Source: CAIVPM01 sp049242885
Lineage (GTDB): Bacteria; Bacteroidota; Bacteroidia; Chitinophagales; Chitinophagaceae
Reading direction: 5' to 3'
Length of the DNA stretch: 15,423 nucleotides
NCBI GenBank assembly: GCA_049242885.1
Contig: JBMLOQ010000086.1
Span: 1-15,423, forward strand
In this document: one piece after another, positions 7,386 to 15,423 of the stretch
Position numbering within the stretch: position 1 is the stretch's first letter
Layout of the letters: each line of letters opens with the position of its first letter
Translations under genes and position numbers: made by a program
Notes under the pieces: model-generated
Seen by the model: only the letters and a program-made list of their open reading frames with translations
Told to the model about the DNA's origin: nothing
The model's database searches: none

Positions 7386-7523
7386 GTTTATTTAAAATAA
7401 TTATTATTGTTAATTTTTAATTTGTAAATTGCTTCTCAAAAGTTATTTTTAAATTAATCATAATTTTATAATTAAATGCCTTTATTTGTGGGGTATCCAT
7501 TTTATAATTACTAATCCCAACTG

Positions 7524-8291
7524 ATGAACTACGAATTAAAAAAACACGACAAGTTTTCGTACATAGAAGAAGGTAACGGCGAAGTGCTTTTGCTATTGCA
7601 TGGCTTGTTTGGAGCGTTAAGTAATTTTAAAGATTTAATTGAATTTTTTAGAAAAGATTACAAAGTTGTAGTTCCAATGCTTCCTTTATTTGATTTAGAT
7701 ATTTTTAATACAACTGTTGGAGGTTTTGAAAAATATGTACAAAAATTTATAGAAGCAAGAGGTTATACTAACATGCACTTACTAGGTAATTCGTTAGGAG
7801 GTCATGTGGCTCTAATTCATACATTAAAGCATCCTGAAAAAATAAAAACTTTAACACTTACAGGAAGCTCTGGTTTATTTGAAAATGGCATGGGTGATAG
7901 TTACCCAAAACGAGGCAACTATGAGTATATACAAAAGAAAACAGAACTTACTTTTTACAACCCTGCAATGGCTACTAAAGAACTTGTAGATGAAGTTTTT
8001 GAGATTACAAATAATCGTATTAAGGTTATTAAAATTTTATCGTTAGCTAAAAGTGCCATAAGAAACAATTTGGGCGATGAATTGAAAAACATCATTCAGC
8101 CTACACTTTTAATTTGGGGCAATAACGATACTATAACACCTCCATTTGTAGGCAAGGAGTTTAATAATTTAATTCCAAATAGCGAATTGCATTTTGTAGA
8201 TAAATGTGGTCATGCCCCAATGATGGAAGTACCAGATGAGTTTAATAGAATACTGTCTGAGTTTTTGAAAAAAAATAAAATTGAAGAATAG
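7524..8291 (+). CDS. Soluble alpha/beta hydrolase
   Basis: A 255-residue cytosolic alpha/beta-fold hydrolase with no signal peptide. The HGLFG motif at 26-30 supplies the oxyanion hole. The nucleophile elbow is GNSLGG (88-93) with S90, and the acid and base are D202 (WGNND) and H230 (CGHAP), so the triad is complete. It is an esterase or lyase of the MhpC-like group; the true substrate is unknown. It runs into the CBS/ACT-like gene with 14 bases between stop and ATG. From memory, this hydrolase followed by a CBS protein is a recurring order in Bacteroidota, usually near the NAD kinase gene. Confidence 0.9.
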   Translation: MNYELKKHDKFSYIEEGNGEVLLLLHGLFGALSNFKDLIEFFRKDYKVVVPMLPLFDLDIFNTTVGGFEKYVQKFIEARGYTNMHLLGNSLGGHVALIHTLKHPEKIKTLTLTGSSGLFENGMGDSYPKRGNYEYIQKKTELTFYNPAMATKELVDEVFEITNNRIKVIKILSLAKSAIRNNLGDELKNIIQPTLLIWGNNDTITPPFVGKEFNNLIPNSELHFVDKCGHAPMMEVPDEFNRILSEFLKKNKIEE

Positions 8292-8305
8292 TTTTGATAT
8301 TTTAA

Positions 8306-8965
8306 ATGATTCATAAACAAATCATACAAACCAATTTTCCTACACTTCATCTTACAGATAAAGTGGAATTTGCCTTACAATTAATGGATGAGTATGATGT
8401 ACAACATTTGCCAATAATTGATGAAGAAAAATTTTTAGGAATAATAAGTAAGCAAGATTTGCTTGATACAGAAGAAGATTTTAGAATTGAAACTTTGCAT
8501 CATCAATTCATTACAAAAACAGTTAGGCAAGATACTTTTTTTACTGAATCTTTAGCTTTGATGGCTGAAGAAGAACTAAGCATTGTTGCTGTGATAAATA
8601 ATCATCATCAATACGTTGGTTCAATTACATCAAACAAAATCCTCCAGGCATTAAATACTTTTTTAGATACTAACGACACTGGTGCAATTATTGTTTTAGA
8701 AGTTGATAAAAGACATTACAGTTTTGGTGAGATAAGTAGATTGGTAGAAACAAACAATGCTTACATTACTCAACTTAATACCTTTTTTAACAAAGAAAAT
8801 GGCAATACAACGGTTACCATAAAATTAAATACCAATGAGGTTAGCGATATTATTGCCACTTTACAACGCTACGATTATCATGTAGTACGCTATTTTGGTG
8901 AAGAAGCTTATGCCAATGAAATCAAGGAAAATTATAATCATTTAATGGCATACCTTAACATCTAA
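8306..8965 (+). CDS. CBS-domain pair protein with ACT-like C-terminus
   Basis: A 219-residue cytosolic protein. Two CBS motifs (about 3-57 and 66-118) form a Bateman module that normally binds adenosine nucleotides. VQHLPIIDE followed by LGIISKQDLL is typical of the first; the second has IVAVINN followed by VGSITSNKIL. Residues 126-198 (GAIIVLEVDKRHYS to YDYHVVRYFG) show the beta-alpha-beta pattern of an ACT-like regulatory domain. No catalytic domain is visible, so a sensor or regulatory role is likely. The target is not identified; the Omp85-like gene that follows after 48 bases is a neighbour, not a proven partner. Confidence 0.85.
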   Translation: MIHKQIIQTNFPTLHLTDKVEFALQLMDEYDVQHLPIIDEEKFLGIISKQDLLDTEEDFRIETLHHQFITKTVRQDTFFTESLALMAEEELSIVAVINNHHQYVGSITSNKILQALNTFLDTNDTGAIIVLEVDKRHYSFGEISRLVETNNAYITQLNTFFNKENGNTTVTIKLNTNEVSDIIATLQRYDYHVVRYFGEEAYANEIKENYNHLMAYLNI

Positions 8966-9013
8966 GCTTTTTAACCTCCGAAACACTTTATTACATTTAT
9001 AATTTTTTTGTTA

Positions 9014-10402
9014 ATGAAATACGCTTTAACTTTTTGCTTTGTCCTTTTTTTTGGCAAATTGTTGTTAGCACAATCTAACACTTACAATGCAGACTCGAGT
9101 GTTATTATTGAAGACATCATTATTACTGGCAATAAAAAAACTCGAAATTTTATTATTTTAAGAGAAATGGTTTTTGCAAAAGGCGACACTATTTTAAAAA
9201 GCCAACTAAACGACAAACTATTACAAAGCAAACAACTAATTTTTAACACCACACTTTTTGTAACAACAGATTTAATTGCAGCTCAAGGCAAAGAAAACAA
9301 CATTACCATAATTATTGATGTAAAAGAAAGATGGTACATTTTTCCATTACCTTATTTTAAATGGGTAGATAGAAACTTTAATGAGTGGTGGACTAATCAA
9401 AAAGCAAGTTTAGACAGAGTGAATTATGGTTTAAAATTTTTCCATAATAACCTTACTGGAAGAAATGATAGGTTAAATATTAATTTAATAACAGGATACA
9501 CCAGGCAAACTAGCATAAAATACGAAATGCCTTTTTTTGACAGAAAGCTACAACATGGTTTTAGTGTTAGCTATACTTCTAGCAAACAAAAAGAAGTAAA
9601 TTATTTAACCAGCAACGATAACAAACAACTATTTTTTAAACAAGAAAATCAATTTACTCGCAACTTTATTTCTGGCAATTTGAGTTATACTTATAGACCA
9701 GACCAATATTGGCGACATTTTGTAAGGCTAAGCTATGTAAACGATAATATACTTGATACAGTTGCAAAACTTAACCCCAATTATTTTGGAAATGGTAGAA
9801 AAAGTTTAAGCTATGGCGAATTGCAATATGGAGTTCAGTATATAAAAACAGATTTTATACCATACCCAACAAAAGGATTAATTGCACAAGCTAGTGTTAC
9901 AAAAACTGGATTTGATGCCAATTTAAATTTGTGGCAACTAAGAGCTAGTGCAATGTATGCTTTCCCTATAAAAACTAAGGGTTATGGCAGGGTGAAAGTA
10001 GGTGCTGCTAGCAAATTTCCTACAAACAATATTTTTATTAACCAACAGTTATTTGGCTATGGAGATTTTACATTAAGAGGGCAAGACTTATTAGTAGTTG
10101 ATGGAATGGCTGGAGCCATTACACAGCTTACCGTGGGACATGAAATTTTTAAATTTAATATCAAAACGCCTCTAAAAAATAAGGCTTACCAAAAAATACC
10201 ATTTAAGGTTTACGCTAAACTTTTTTCAGATTTTGGCTATAGTTACAACCCAAATAACAGACAAAATATTTTAAGCAATCAACTTATGCGTTCTTGGGGT
10301 TTTGGGCTAGATATTTTATCGATTTATGATTTTGTATTTAGAATAGAGTATGGCTTTAACCAATTTGGTAATGGAACTTTTGTAGTAAACACAGGATTAT
10401 AA
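9014..10402 (+). CDS. Omp85-like outer-membrane barrel protein with one POTRA domain
   Basis: A 462-residue exported protein, signal peptide about 1-20 (MKYALTF to LLAQ). One POTRA domain (about 32-108) is suggested by IEDIIITGNKKTRNFIILREM and the closing strand NITIIIDVKERW. The rest (about 115-462) alternates in the manner of outer-membrane beta strands. GYGDFTLRGQ (348-357) fits the conserved loop-6 LRG motif of Omp85 proteins. The final residue is Leu, not the usual aromatic barrel end. It is too short for BamA, which has five POTRA domains, so it is more likely an accessory insertase or transport relative. I start at ATG 9014; the TTG six bases earlier is unneeded. Its stop is 3 bases from the convergent kinase gene. 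Confidence 0.8.
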   Translation: MKYALTFCFVLFFGKLLLAQSNTYNADSSVIIEDIIITGNKKTRNFIILREMVFAKGDTILKSQLNDKLLQSKQLIFNTTLFVTTDLIAAQGKENNITIIIDVKERWYIFPLPYFKWVDRNFNEWWTNQKASLDRVNYGLKFFHNNLTGRNDRLNINLITGYTRQTSIKYEMPFFDRKLQHGFSVSYTSSKQKEVNYLTSNDNKQLFFKQENQFTRNFISGNLSYTYRPDQYWRHFVRLSYVNDNILDTVAKLNPNYFGNGRKSLSYGELQYGVQYIKTDFIPYPTKGLIAQASVTKTGFDANLNLWQLRASAMYAFPIKTKGYGRVKVGAASKFPTNNIFINQQLFGYGDFTLRGQDLLVVDGMAGAITQLTVGHEIFKFNIKTPLKNKAYQKIPFKVYAKLFSDFGYSYNPNNRQNILSNQLMRSWGFGLDILSIYDFVFRIEYGFNQFGNGTFVVNTGL

Positions 10403-10405
10403 AAA

Positions 10406-11752
10406 CTATTTAAACTTTATTGTAAATCTATTTTTGTTTCCATTTAAAGCCTCATAACAAAATGTAGCGTTGTGTATGTTTACAATTCTATGTACAATAC
10501 TTAATCCTAATCCAAATCCTTTTACACGCCCTACATTGTTACTCTTTAAAAAAGGTTCTTTTAAATTCTCAATTTCAATTGGGGTTAAATGTTTACCAAT
10601 ATTTTCAAAATGTATTTCTAACCTATCTTGTTGTGCAACCAAAATGATGTTTGTTTTTTGATTACTCGAATACAAAAAGGCATTTTTAATTAAATTGGTA
10701 AAAGCACTTCTCAGCAAGGCTTCACTCGCTTTTAGTTGAAGCCACTCTTCATTTTCAGGAATTGATTCAAAAGAAAAATCAATGGTCATGCCATTAAAAA
10801 GTTTTTTTGTATAAGCCATTGATTCATAAAGCAAATCATCAATCCTTATTACACTCCAGCTTGGTTTTTCTTGTAGTTTTTCAAATTGCGACAACAGTAA
10901 TAGAGCATTTGTAAGTTCAATCAAGTTGTTTTGATCTTGTTTTAAAGATTGCAAAATGGCTTTATATTCTTCTGATGTGTGATTGTTTTCTAGGGCTGCT
11001 TGTGTAGTAGCATACATTGTTGCCAATGGTGTTCTAAGCTCGTGTGATGCATGTTGTACAAAGTTTTTTTGGGCAGCAAACGCTTCACTTAATCTTTCCA
11101 ATAAGTTGTTAAAACTAATTGCAAGTTTATTGGTTTCGCTAGTAAACCTGCTAATTTTTACTGGTGTAGTTAGGTTGTTTTCGTTGATGTTTTGTATTTC
11201 ATTGGCTAATTTTGTAAGTGGTTTTACAGCTGTGATTACAATTAAATTTCCACCTACAAAAGAAACAATACAAAATAAAAAAGAAACAAAAATTAGTATT
11301 ACTTTAAGTTTTCTTAAACTTTCACTCGATTCTTCATCTTTGGCATTTACAATAATGGAGTTTTGAGTTTTTGCATCGAATGAAATAAAACTATATTCAA
11401 AATTGGATTGTGAGTATTGCTGTTTTTTTTGCAATAACTTTTTTTCGCTAACTATTAAATTGCTTATTTGAGGATAGGAATATAATATAGTTTCCTGGCT
11501 ACTTATGATTTGAATTTTTTTATTTCCAAATAATTGTTTAGCCTCTTTTAAATCATTCAAAGCTATTTGTTCATTTTTGGAAGAATGATTTACAAAATGT
11601 TCATAAGCTGTAATACTAGTATTTTGTAAATCTTTTACAAAAAGTTCTTCTCTATAACCTTTGTAAAGTTTATAAATTACATACGAACTTAGTGTTGATA
11701 AAATAAGTACTAAAATGGCAAATGAGAGGGTATATATAAATCGTAAACTCAT
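10406..11752 (-). CDS. Sensor histidine kinase
   Basis: A 448-residue inner-membrane kinase. The first membrane helix is about 5-29 and the second 150-176. Between them lies a roughly 120-residue periplasmic sensor with no recognisable fold. A HAMP linker follows (about 173-225). The dimerisation/phosphoacceptor motif is HASHELRTPLA (234-244), with H237 the phosphorylated residue. The ATP-binding domain carries the N box (N353-LIK-N357) and the GFGLGLSIV box (412-420). The G1 region reads ENIGKHL, a common variant. It follows its partner regulator by 9 bases and is surely in one operon with it. The signal sensed is unknown. Confidence 0.94.
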   Translation of the reverse strand: MSLRFIYTLSFAILVLILSTLSSYVIYKLYKGYREELFVKDLQNTSITAYEHFVNHSSKNEQIALNDLKEAKQLFGNKKIQIISSQETILYSYPQISNLIVSEKKLLQKKQQYSQSNFEYSFISFDAKTQNSIIVNAKDEESSESLRKLKVILIFVSFLFCIVSFVGGNLIVITAVKPLTKLANEIQNINENNLTTPVKISRFTSETNKLAISFNNLLERLSEAFAAQKNFVQHASHELRTPLATMYATTQAALENNHTSEEYKAILQSLKQDQNNLIELTNALLLLSQFEKLQEKPSWSVIRIDDLLYESMAYTKKLFNGMTIDFSFESIPENEEWLQLKASEALLRSAFTNLIKNAFLYSSNQKTNIILVAQQDRLEIHFENIGKHLTPIEIENLKEPFLKSNNVGRVKGFGLGLSIVHRIVNIHNATFCYEALNGNKNRFTIKFK

Positions 11753-11761
11753 GCTTTTGTA

Positions 11762-12451
11762 CTACTTTATAAAATAGCCAAAGCCAGATTTGGTGTAAAT
11801 TAACTTTTCAGTAAATGGTTTATCTATTTTATTTCTTAAAAAACTAATGTAAACTTCAATTGTATTGGTTCCTGTATCAAAACTTAAGTCCCAAACTTTT
11901 TCAAGAATTTCTTGTTTTGAAACTACAACGCCTCTATTTTTTGCTAAAAGTGTAATAAGTGCAAATTCTTTTGCTGTTAACGGAATTTCTATATTGTTTC
12001 TAAATACAGTTTTTGTTTTTATATTAATTACTAAGTCTAAAATTTCAATTACATCATTAGCAAATTCTTTGTTTTCTTGCTCTGCTCTTTTTAAAAAAAC
12101 ATTTATTCTGGCAAATAATTCATCAAAATGAAATGGCTTAACCATATAATCATCAGCTCCTAGTTTAAACGCATCAATTTTATCTTGTATTTCACTAAGT
12201 GCCGTAAGCATAATAATTGGTGCATTTTTACTATGCTCTCTAAAGCTTTTACATAATTCAAATCCAGATTTATCGGGCAAGCTTATATCTAGTAAAACCA
12301 AATTATAGGTTTTCGAAAAAAACAAACTTTCTGCTTCTTGCCCATTAAATGCTGCATCAACAACATAACCTAAACGTTGTAATTCACTCTTAATTACATT
12401 GCTTAGCTTAACTTCGTCTTCAACTAAAAGAATAGAATATTTTTTTTCCAT
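11762..12451 (-). CDS. OmpR/PhoB-family response regulator
   Basis: A 229-residue DNA-binding regulator. The receiver domain (1-120) has the acidic pair E11-D12, the phosphorylated D55 (LLDISLPD), T83 and K105. A winged helix-turn-helix domain fills about 135-229 (PLTAKEFALITLLA to YTKSGFGYFI). It is phosphorylated by the downstream kinase. Its start codon is separated from that of the divergent M14 peptidase by only 27 bases, so it may regulate its own gene and that peptidase. This is inference from position only. Confidence 0.95.
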   Translation of the reverse strand: MEKKYSILLVEDEVKLSNVIKSELQRLGYVVDAAFNGQEAESLFFSKTYNLVLLDISLPDKSGFELCKSFREHSKNAPIIMLTALSEIQDKIDAFKLGADDYMVKPFHFDELFARINVFLKRAEQENKEFANDVIEILDLVINIKTKTVFRNNIEIPLTAKEFALITLLAKNRGVVVSKQEILEKVWDLSFDTGTNTIEVYISFLRNKIDKPFTEKLIYTKSGFGYFIK

Positions 12452-12478
12452 AATAATACTTGATAAAAATAAGAGAAT
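12452..12478. promoter_or_regulatory. 27-bp divergent start region of the regulator and the M14 peptidase
   Basis: The two ATG codons face away from each other across only 27 bases, too little for two separate promoters. On the minus strand TATTTTTA (one mismatch to TAnnTTTG) begins about 23 bases before the regulator ATG, but its -33 partner would lie inside the peptidase gene and no TTG is evident there. Promoters, transcription starts or both must therefore overlap coding sequence. Confidence 0.4.
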
Positions 12479-14206
12479 ATGAGACTAGTTTTAATTTATT
12501 TCTTTATTATTTGTTGCAGCCCAGTTATATCTCAGCATCATAAAACAGTTTTTGAGCTATCTAATGGCATACAAACAGCAACATATTTTAATATTGTAGA
12601 TTACTATAAAAGCCTAGATGCTGCTTTTACAACAATTACAGTACAAAAACATGGCATTACAGATGCTGGCTATCCTTTGCATACTGTTGTTTTTTGCAAT
12701 GATCAACAGTTTAATGCTTCTAAACCCATTCAAAAAAACAAAATTATTATTCTTATAAATAATGGCATTCATCCAGGAGAACCAGATGGTATTGATGCTA
12801 CCATGATGATGTTTAGAGATATGGCATTGGGCAAAATAAAAGTACCAAAAAACATTGTAATGGTAACTATCCCTGTTTACAATATTGGTGGCTGCTTAAA
12901 CAGAAATAGCACAACGCGTGTAAACCAAAATGGACCAACTGAACATGGTTTTAGGGGCAATGCTCAAAACCTTGACTTAAACCGAGATTTTATAAAGTGT
13001 GATAGTAAGGAAGCAAAAGAATTTGTAAAAATATTTCAAGCTTGGAAGCCACATATTTTTATAGATAATCATGTGAGTGATGGTGCAGATTACCAGCATA
13101 TTATGACCATGCTTACTACTCAACATAGCAAATTAGGTGGTAAAGTAGGACAATATTTGCACGATGTTTTTGAGCCATCGTTATTTGAAAGTATGAAACA
13201 AAAAAACTTTGAAATGTGTCCTTATGTAAATTTCGAAGATCAAAATCCAGAAAAAGGATGGACTGCTTTTTATGATGCTCCAAGGTATAGTAGTGGATAT
13301 GCTGCTTTGTATAGTACAATGGCTTTTGTGCCAGAAACCCATATGTTAAAACCTTATAAAGATAGAGTTAACAGCACCTATGCTTTTATGGAAACTATCA
13401 TCGAAAAAAGCTCGCTTTATGCCAATGATATTATTAAAAATAAAATGAGTGATGAACAACAAAAAGCCAAGCAACAATCTTTTTCTTTAAATTACAAAAT
13501 AGACACCAGCAAATTTGACTTAAGAAACTTTAATGGATATGACACTAGTATAAAAATAAGTACAGTAACGCAATTGCCTCAATACTTTTATAATCATCAA
13601 AAACCATATAGTAAACAGATAAAATTTTACAACTATTTTAATGGAATTAACGAAGTGCTAAAGCCAAATGCTTATATCATTCCACAGGGTTGGTATGCCG
13701 TAATTGATTTACTGAAAATTAATGGAGTAGCTGTTGATATTTTGAAAAACGATACCATTATTGAAGTTGAAGCTTATATGATTGAAGATTTTAAAACTTT
13801 ACAACGCCCTTACGAAAAACATTATAAACACAATGCTGTACAAACTAAAACAGTACTTAAAAAACAACGATTTTTAAAAGGAGATTTTTTAGTAAAAACG
13901 GGCACTTTACACGATAGATTTTTGATTGAAACTTTAGAGCCCAAGGCAGATGATAGCTATTTTAATTGGAATTTTTTTGATGCTATTTTGCAACAAAAAG
14001 AAGGTTATAGCAATTATAGATGGGAAACTATTGCAGAGCAAGAATTAGCCCAAAATCCTGCTTTACAAAAAATATTAAAAGAGAAAAAACAAACCGACCC
14101 AAAATTTGCCTCTAATGCCAATGCTATTTTAGATTTTGTATATAAAAATTCCAAATGGTACGAGCCTGCACATAATTTGTACCCTGTTTTTAGATTGGTA
14201 AATTGA
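12479..14206 (+). CDS. Secreted M14-family zinc metallopeptidase
   Basis: A 575-residue exported carboxypeptidase-like enzyme, signal peptide about 1-19 ending in ISQ. Zinc ligands are H98 and E101 in HPGEPDG (98-104) and H198 in DNHVSDGADY. The substrate-carboxylate motif is L167-N168-R169 in DLNRDF. The general base is likely E286 in VPETHM, and R147 may be the oxyanion arginine. The catalytic domain is about 55-310. The remaining roughly 265 residues form a C-terminal part I do not recognise, though full length is usual for this Bacteroidota group. It should cleave C-terminal residues from peptides in the periplasm or outside. A strong terminator follows. The divergent response regulator may control it. 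Confidence 0.9.
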   Translation: MRLVLIYFFIICCSPVISQHHKTVFELSNGIQTATYFNIVDYYKSLDAAFTTITVQKHGITDAGYPLHTVVFCNDQQFNASKPIQKNKIIILINNGIHPGEPDGIDATMMMFRDMALGKIKVPKNIVMVTIPVYNIGGCLNRNSTTRVNQNGPTEHGFRGNAQNLDLNRDFIKCDSKEAKEFVKIFQAWKPHIFIDNHVSDGADYQHIMTMLTTQHSKLGGKVGQYLHDVFEPSLFESMKQKNFEMCPYVNFEDQNPEKGWTAFYDAPRYSSGYAALYSTMAFVPETHMLKPYKDRVNSTYAFMETIIEKSSLYANDIIKNKMSDEQQKAKQQSFSLNYKIDTSKFDLRNFNGYDTSIKISTVTQLPQYFYNHQKPYSKQIKFYNYFNGINEVLKPNAYIIPQGWYAVIDLLKINGVAVDILKNDTIIEVEAYMIEDFKTLQRPYEKHYKHNAVQTKTVLKKQRFLKGDFLVKTGTLHDRFLIETLEPKADDSYFNWNFFDAILQQKEGYSNYRWETIAEQELAQNPALQKILKEKKQTDPKFASNANAILDFVYKNSKWYEPAHNLYPVFRLVN

Positions 14207-14218
14207 GTATTAGCATTA

Positions 14219-14252
14219 AAAAACCTTGAGTTTAAAAATGCTCAAGGTTTTT
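14219..14252 (+). terminator. Intrinsic terminator after the M14 peptidase
   Basis: A 12-base perfect stem (AAAAACCTTGAG / CTCAAGGTTTTT) with a 10-base loop, beginning 13 bases after the TGA of the peptidase gene. The T run belongs to the stem arm, and the stem is nearly symmetric, so it may also work in the other direction. Confidence 0.85.
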
Positions 14253-14385
14253 AGTGATTTTAATAAATTAAAAAGGGGTCATCGAATCTATCATTATCCT
14301 TTTTGAATTTATTTTTTAAATAACAATAGAAATGTTTGAATAGAGCTAACATAGTTTTTCATTTAAATTGTTAAATAATACTTTT

Positions 14386-14421
14386 AAAAAAACCTCAAAG
14401 TTTTAATGCTCTGAGGTTTTT
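14386..14421 (-). terminator. Intrinsic terminator after groEL
   Basis: A 10-base outer stem (AAAAACCTCA / TGAGGTTTTT, 14388-14397 with 14412-14421), extended inward by two more pairs across one mismatch. On the minus strand it ends in seven T residues. It starts about 46 bases beyond the groEL stop codon. It faces the M14 terminator across 133 bases in which I see no gene. Confidence 0.82.
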
Positions 14422-14467
14422 GTTTTTATTATATTTCTCTTCAATAAAAAAGAATTATTGGAGATTA

Positions 14468-15423
14468 TTAATATCCCATATCACCCATTCCACCACCTGG
14501 CATTGGGTGTGCATGTGCAGCTTCAGGTTTTGGTTTGTCTGCCACTACACATTCTGTAGTTAACAACATACCAGCAATTGAGCTTGCATTTTCTAAAGCT
14601 ACTCTACTTACTTTAGTAGGGTCTATAATACCAGCTTTAAACATACTTGTTTCGTAAGTTTCAGTTCTTGCATTAAAGCCAAAATCACCTTTTCCTTCTT
14701 TAATTTTTTGAACTACAATACTACCATCAATACCTGCATTGCTTGTTAAGGTACGAATTGGAGATTCTAAAGCAGCACGTACAATGTTTACACCTGTTAC
14801 TTCATCATCCAACAAACCTTTCATTTTTGCACCTAAAGCCTCAATAGCTCTAATGTAAGCAACACCACCACCTGGTACAATACCTTCTTCAACAGCAGCA
14901 CGTGTAGCAGCTAAAGCATCATCAACACGGTCTTTCTTTTCTTTCATTTCTACTTCAGTAGCAGCACCAACATATAAAACTGCAACGCCACCAGCTAACT
15001 TAGCTAAACGCTCTTGTAATTTTTCTCTATCGTAATCGCTAGTTGTAGTTTCTATTTGAGCTTTAATTTGATTTACTCTTGCAGTAATGTCAGCTTTTTT
15101 ACCTTTTCCACCTACAACTACAGTATTATCTTTATCCATTGTTACAGAAGCAGCCTGACCCAAATAAGTTAAATCTGCATTTTCTAATTTATGGCCCATT
15201 TCTTCGCTAATTACTGTACCAGAAGTTAAAATAGCAATATCTGTAAGCATTTCTTTTCTTCTATCTCCAAAACCTGGAGCTTTTACAGCAGCAACTTTTA
15301 TAGTGCCACGTAATTTATTTACAACTAAAGTTGCTAATGCTTCTCCTTCTAAATCTTCTGCAATAATTACTAAAGGACGACCACTTTGAGCTACTTTCTC
15401 CAAAATATGAAGAATGTCTTTCA
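14468..15423 (-). CDS. groEL: 60-kDa chaperonin GroEL, C-terminal part (runs off the window)
   Basis: 317 residues of a GroEL chaperonin; the N-terminal part lies beyond the window edge and its start is not visible. The reading frame is open to the last base: the visible start is KDILHILEKVAQSGRPL, equivalent to about residue 230 of a roughly 545-residue protein. It therefore covers most of the apical domain, the second intermediate segment and the equatorial C-terminus. KAPGFGDRRKEML is the conserved apical motif. The ATPase aspartate (E. coli D398) is kept in RVDDAL, followed 16 residues later by the PGGG loop. The tail is a short GGGMGDMGY. GroEL folds cytosolic proteins inside a double ring with GroES, whose gene is not seen here. 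Confidence 0.97.
   Translation of the reverse strand, partial: KDILHILEKVAQSGRPLVIIAEDLEGEALATLVVNKLRGTIKVAAVKAPGFGDRRKEMLTDIAILTSGTVISEEMGHKLENADLTYLGQAASVTMDKDNTVVVGGKGKKADITARVNQIKAQIETTTSDYDREKLQERLAKLAGGVAVLYVGAATEVEMKEKKDRVDDALAATRAAVEEGIVPGGGVAYIRAIEALGAKMKGLLDDEVTGVNIVRAALESPIRTLTSNAGIDGSIVVQKIKEGKGDFGFNARTETYETSMFKAGIIDPTKVSRVALENASSIAGMLLTTECVVADKPKPEAAHAHPMPGGGMGDMGY

Noticed and set aside
10983..11366. 127-codon plus-strand frame inside the kinase gene
   Set aside because: It mirrors the conserved HisKA/HAMP region of the kinase; hydrophobic runs arise from the complementary strand.
15401..15403. Start of groEL at this position
   Set aside because: The codon is TTG (Leu) within an open frame that continues to the window edge; the sequence matches the middle of GroEL.

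Overview
The window comes from a low-GC member of the Bacteroidota. A Chitinophagales-like lineage is my best guess, from protein style rather than any database search. Supporting signs are the very AT-rich DNA, the absence of Shine-Dalgarno sequences before most starts, a TAnnTTTG-type promoter before hisS, and Bacteroidota-style families: a PIG-L/GATase-like fusion, a short membrane protein often labelled 'cytochrome B', a CBS plus ACT-like protein, and a single-POTRA barrel. No phage, IS element, CRISPR array, tRNA or rRNA is visible. Most of the window is housekeeping or ordinary accessory chromosome.

Layout. Positions 1-104 hold short tandem repeats just past the end of hmgA. Positions 105-7344 are all on the minus strand. 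In transcription order they carry a membrane-anchored alpha/beta hydrolase, a low-molecular-weight tyrosine phosphatase, hisS with its own promoter, a secreted PIG-L deacetylase, a tiny 48-residue two-helix membrane protein, a four-helix membrane protein with possible heme-binding histidines, an intrinsic terminator, and hmgA. Positions 7345-7523 are a divergent control region with two perfect palindromes. Positions 7524-10402 (plus) hold a soluble alpha/beta hydrolase, a CBS/ACT-like protein and an Omp85-like outer-membrane protein. Positions 10406-12451 (minus) encode a two-component system, response regulator first and histidine kinase second, whose kinase stop lies 3 bp from the convergent barrel gene. 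A secreted M14 metallopeptidase (12479-14206, plus) starts 27 bp from the divergent regulator. Two facing terminators separate it from the 3' part of groEL (14468 to the window edge, minus).

How the parts may work together. hisS, the PIG-L gene, the 48-residue gene and the four-helix gene have gaps of 14, 1 and 49 bp and end at a clear terminator, so they could form one transcription unit; hmgA beyond it is probably separate. The regulator/kinase pair and the M14 peptidase share one very short divergent start region, which suggests but does not prove co-regulation.

The least expected item is the 48-residue protein at 1856-2002. It is built of GxxxG helices and lies one base behind the PIG-L stop codon.
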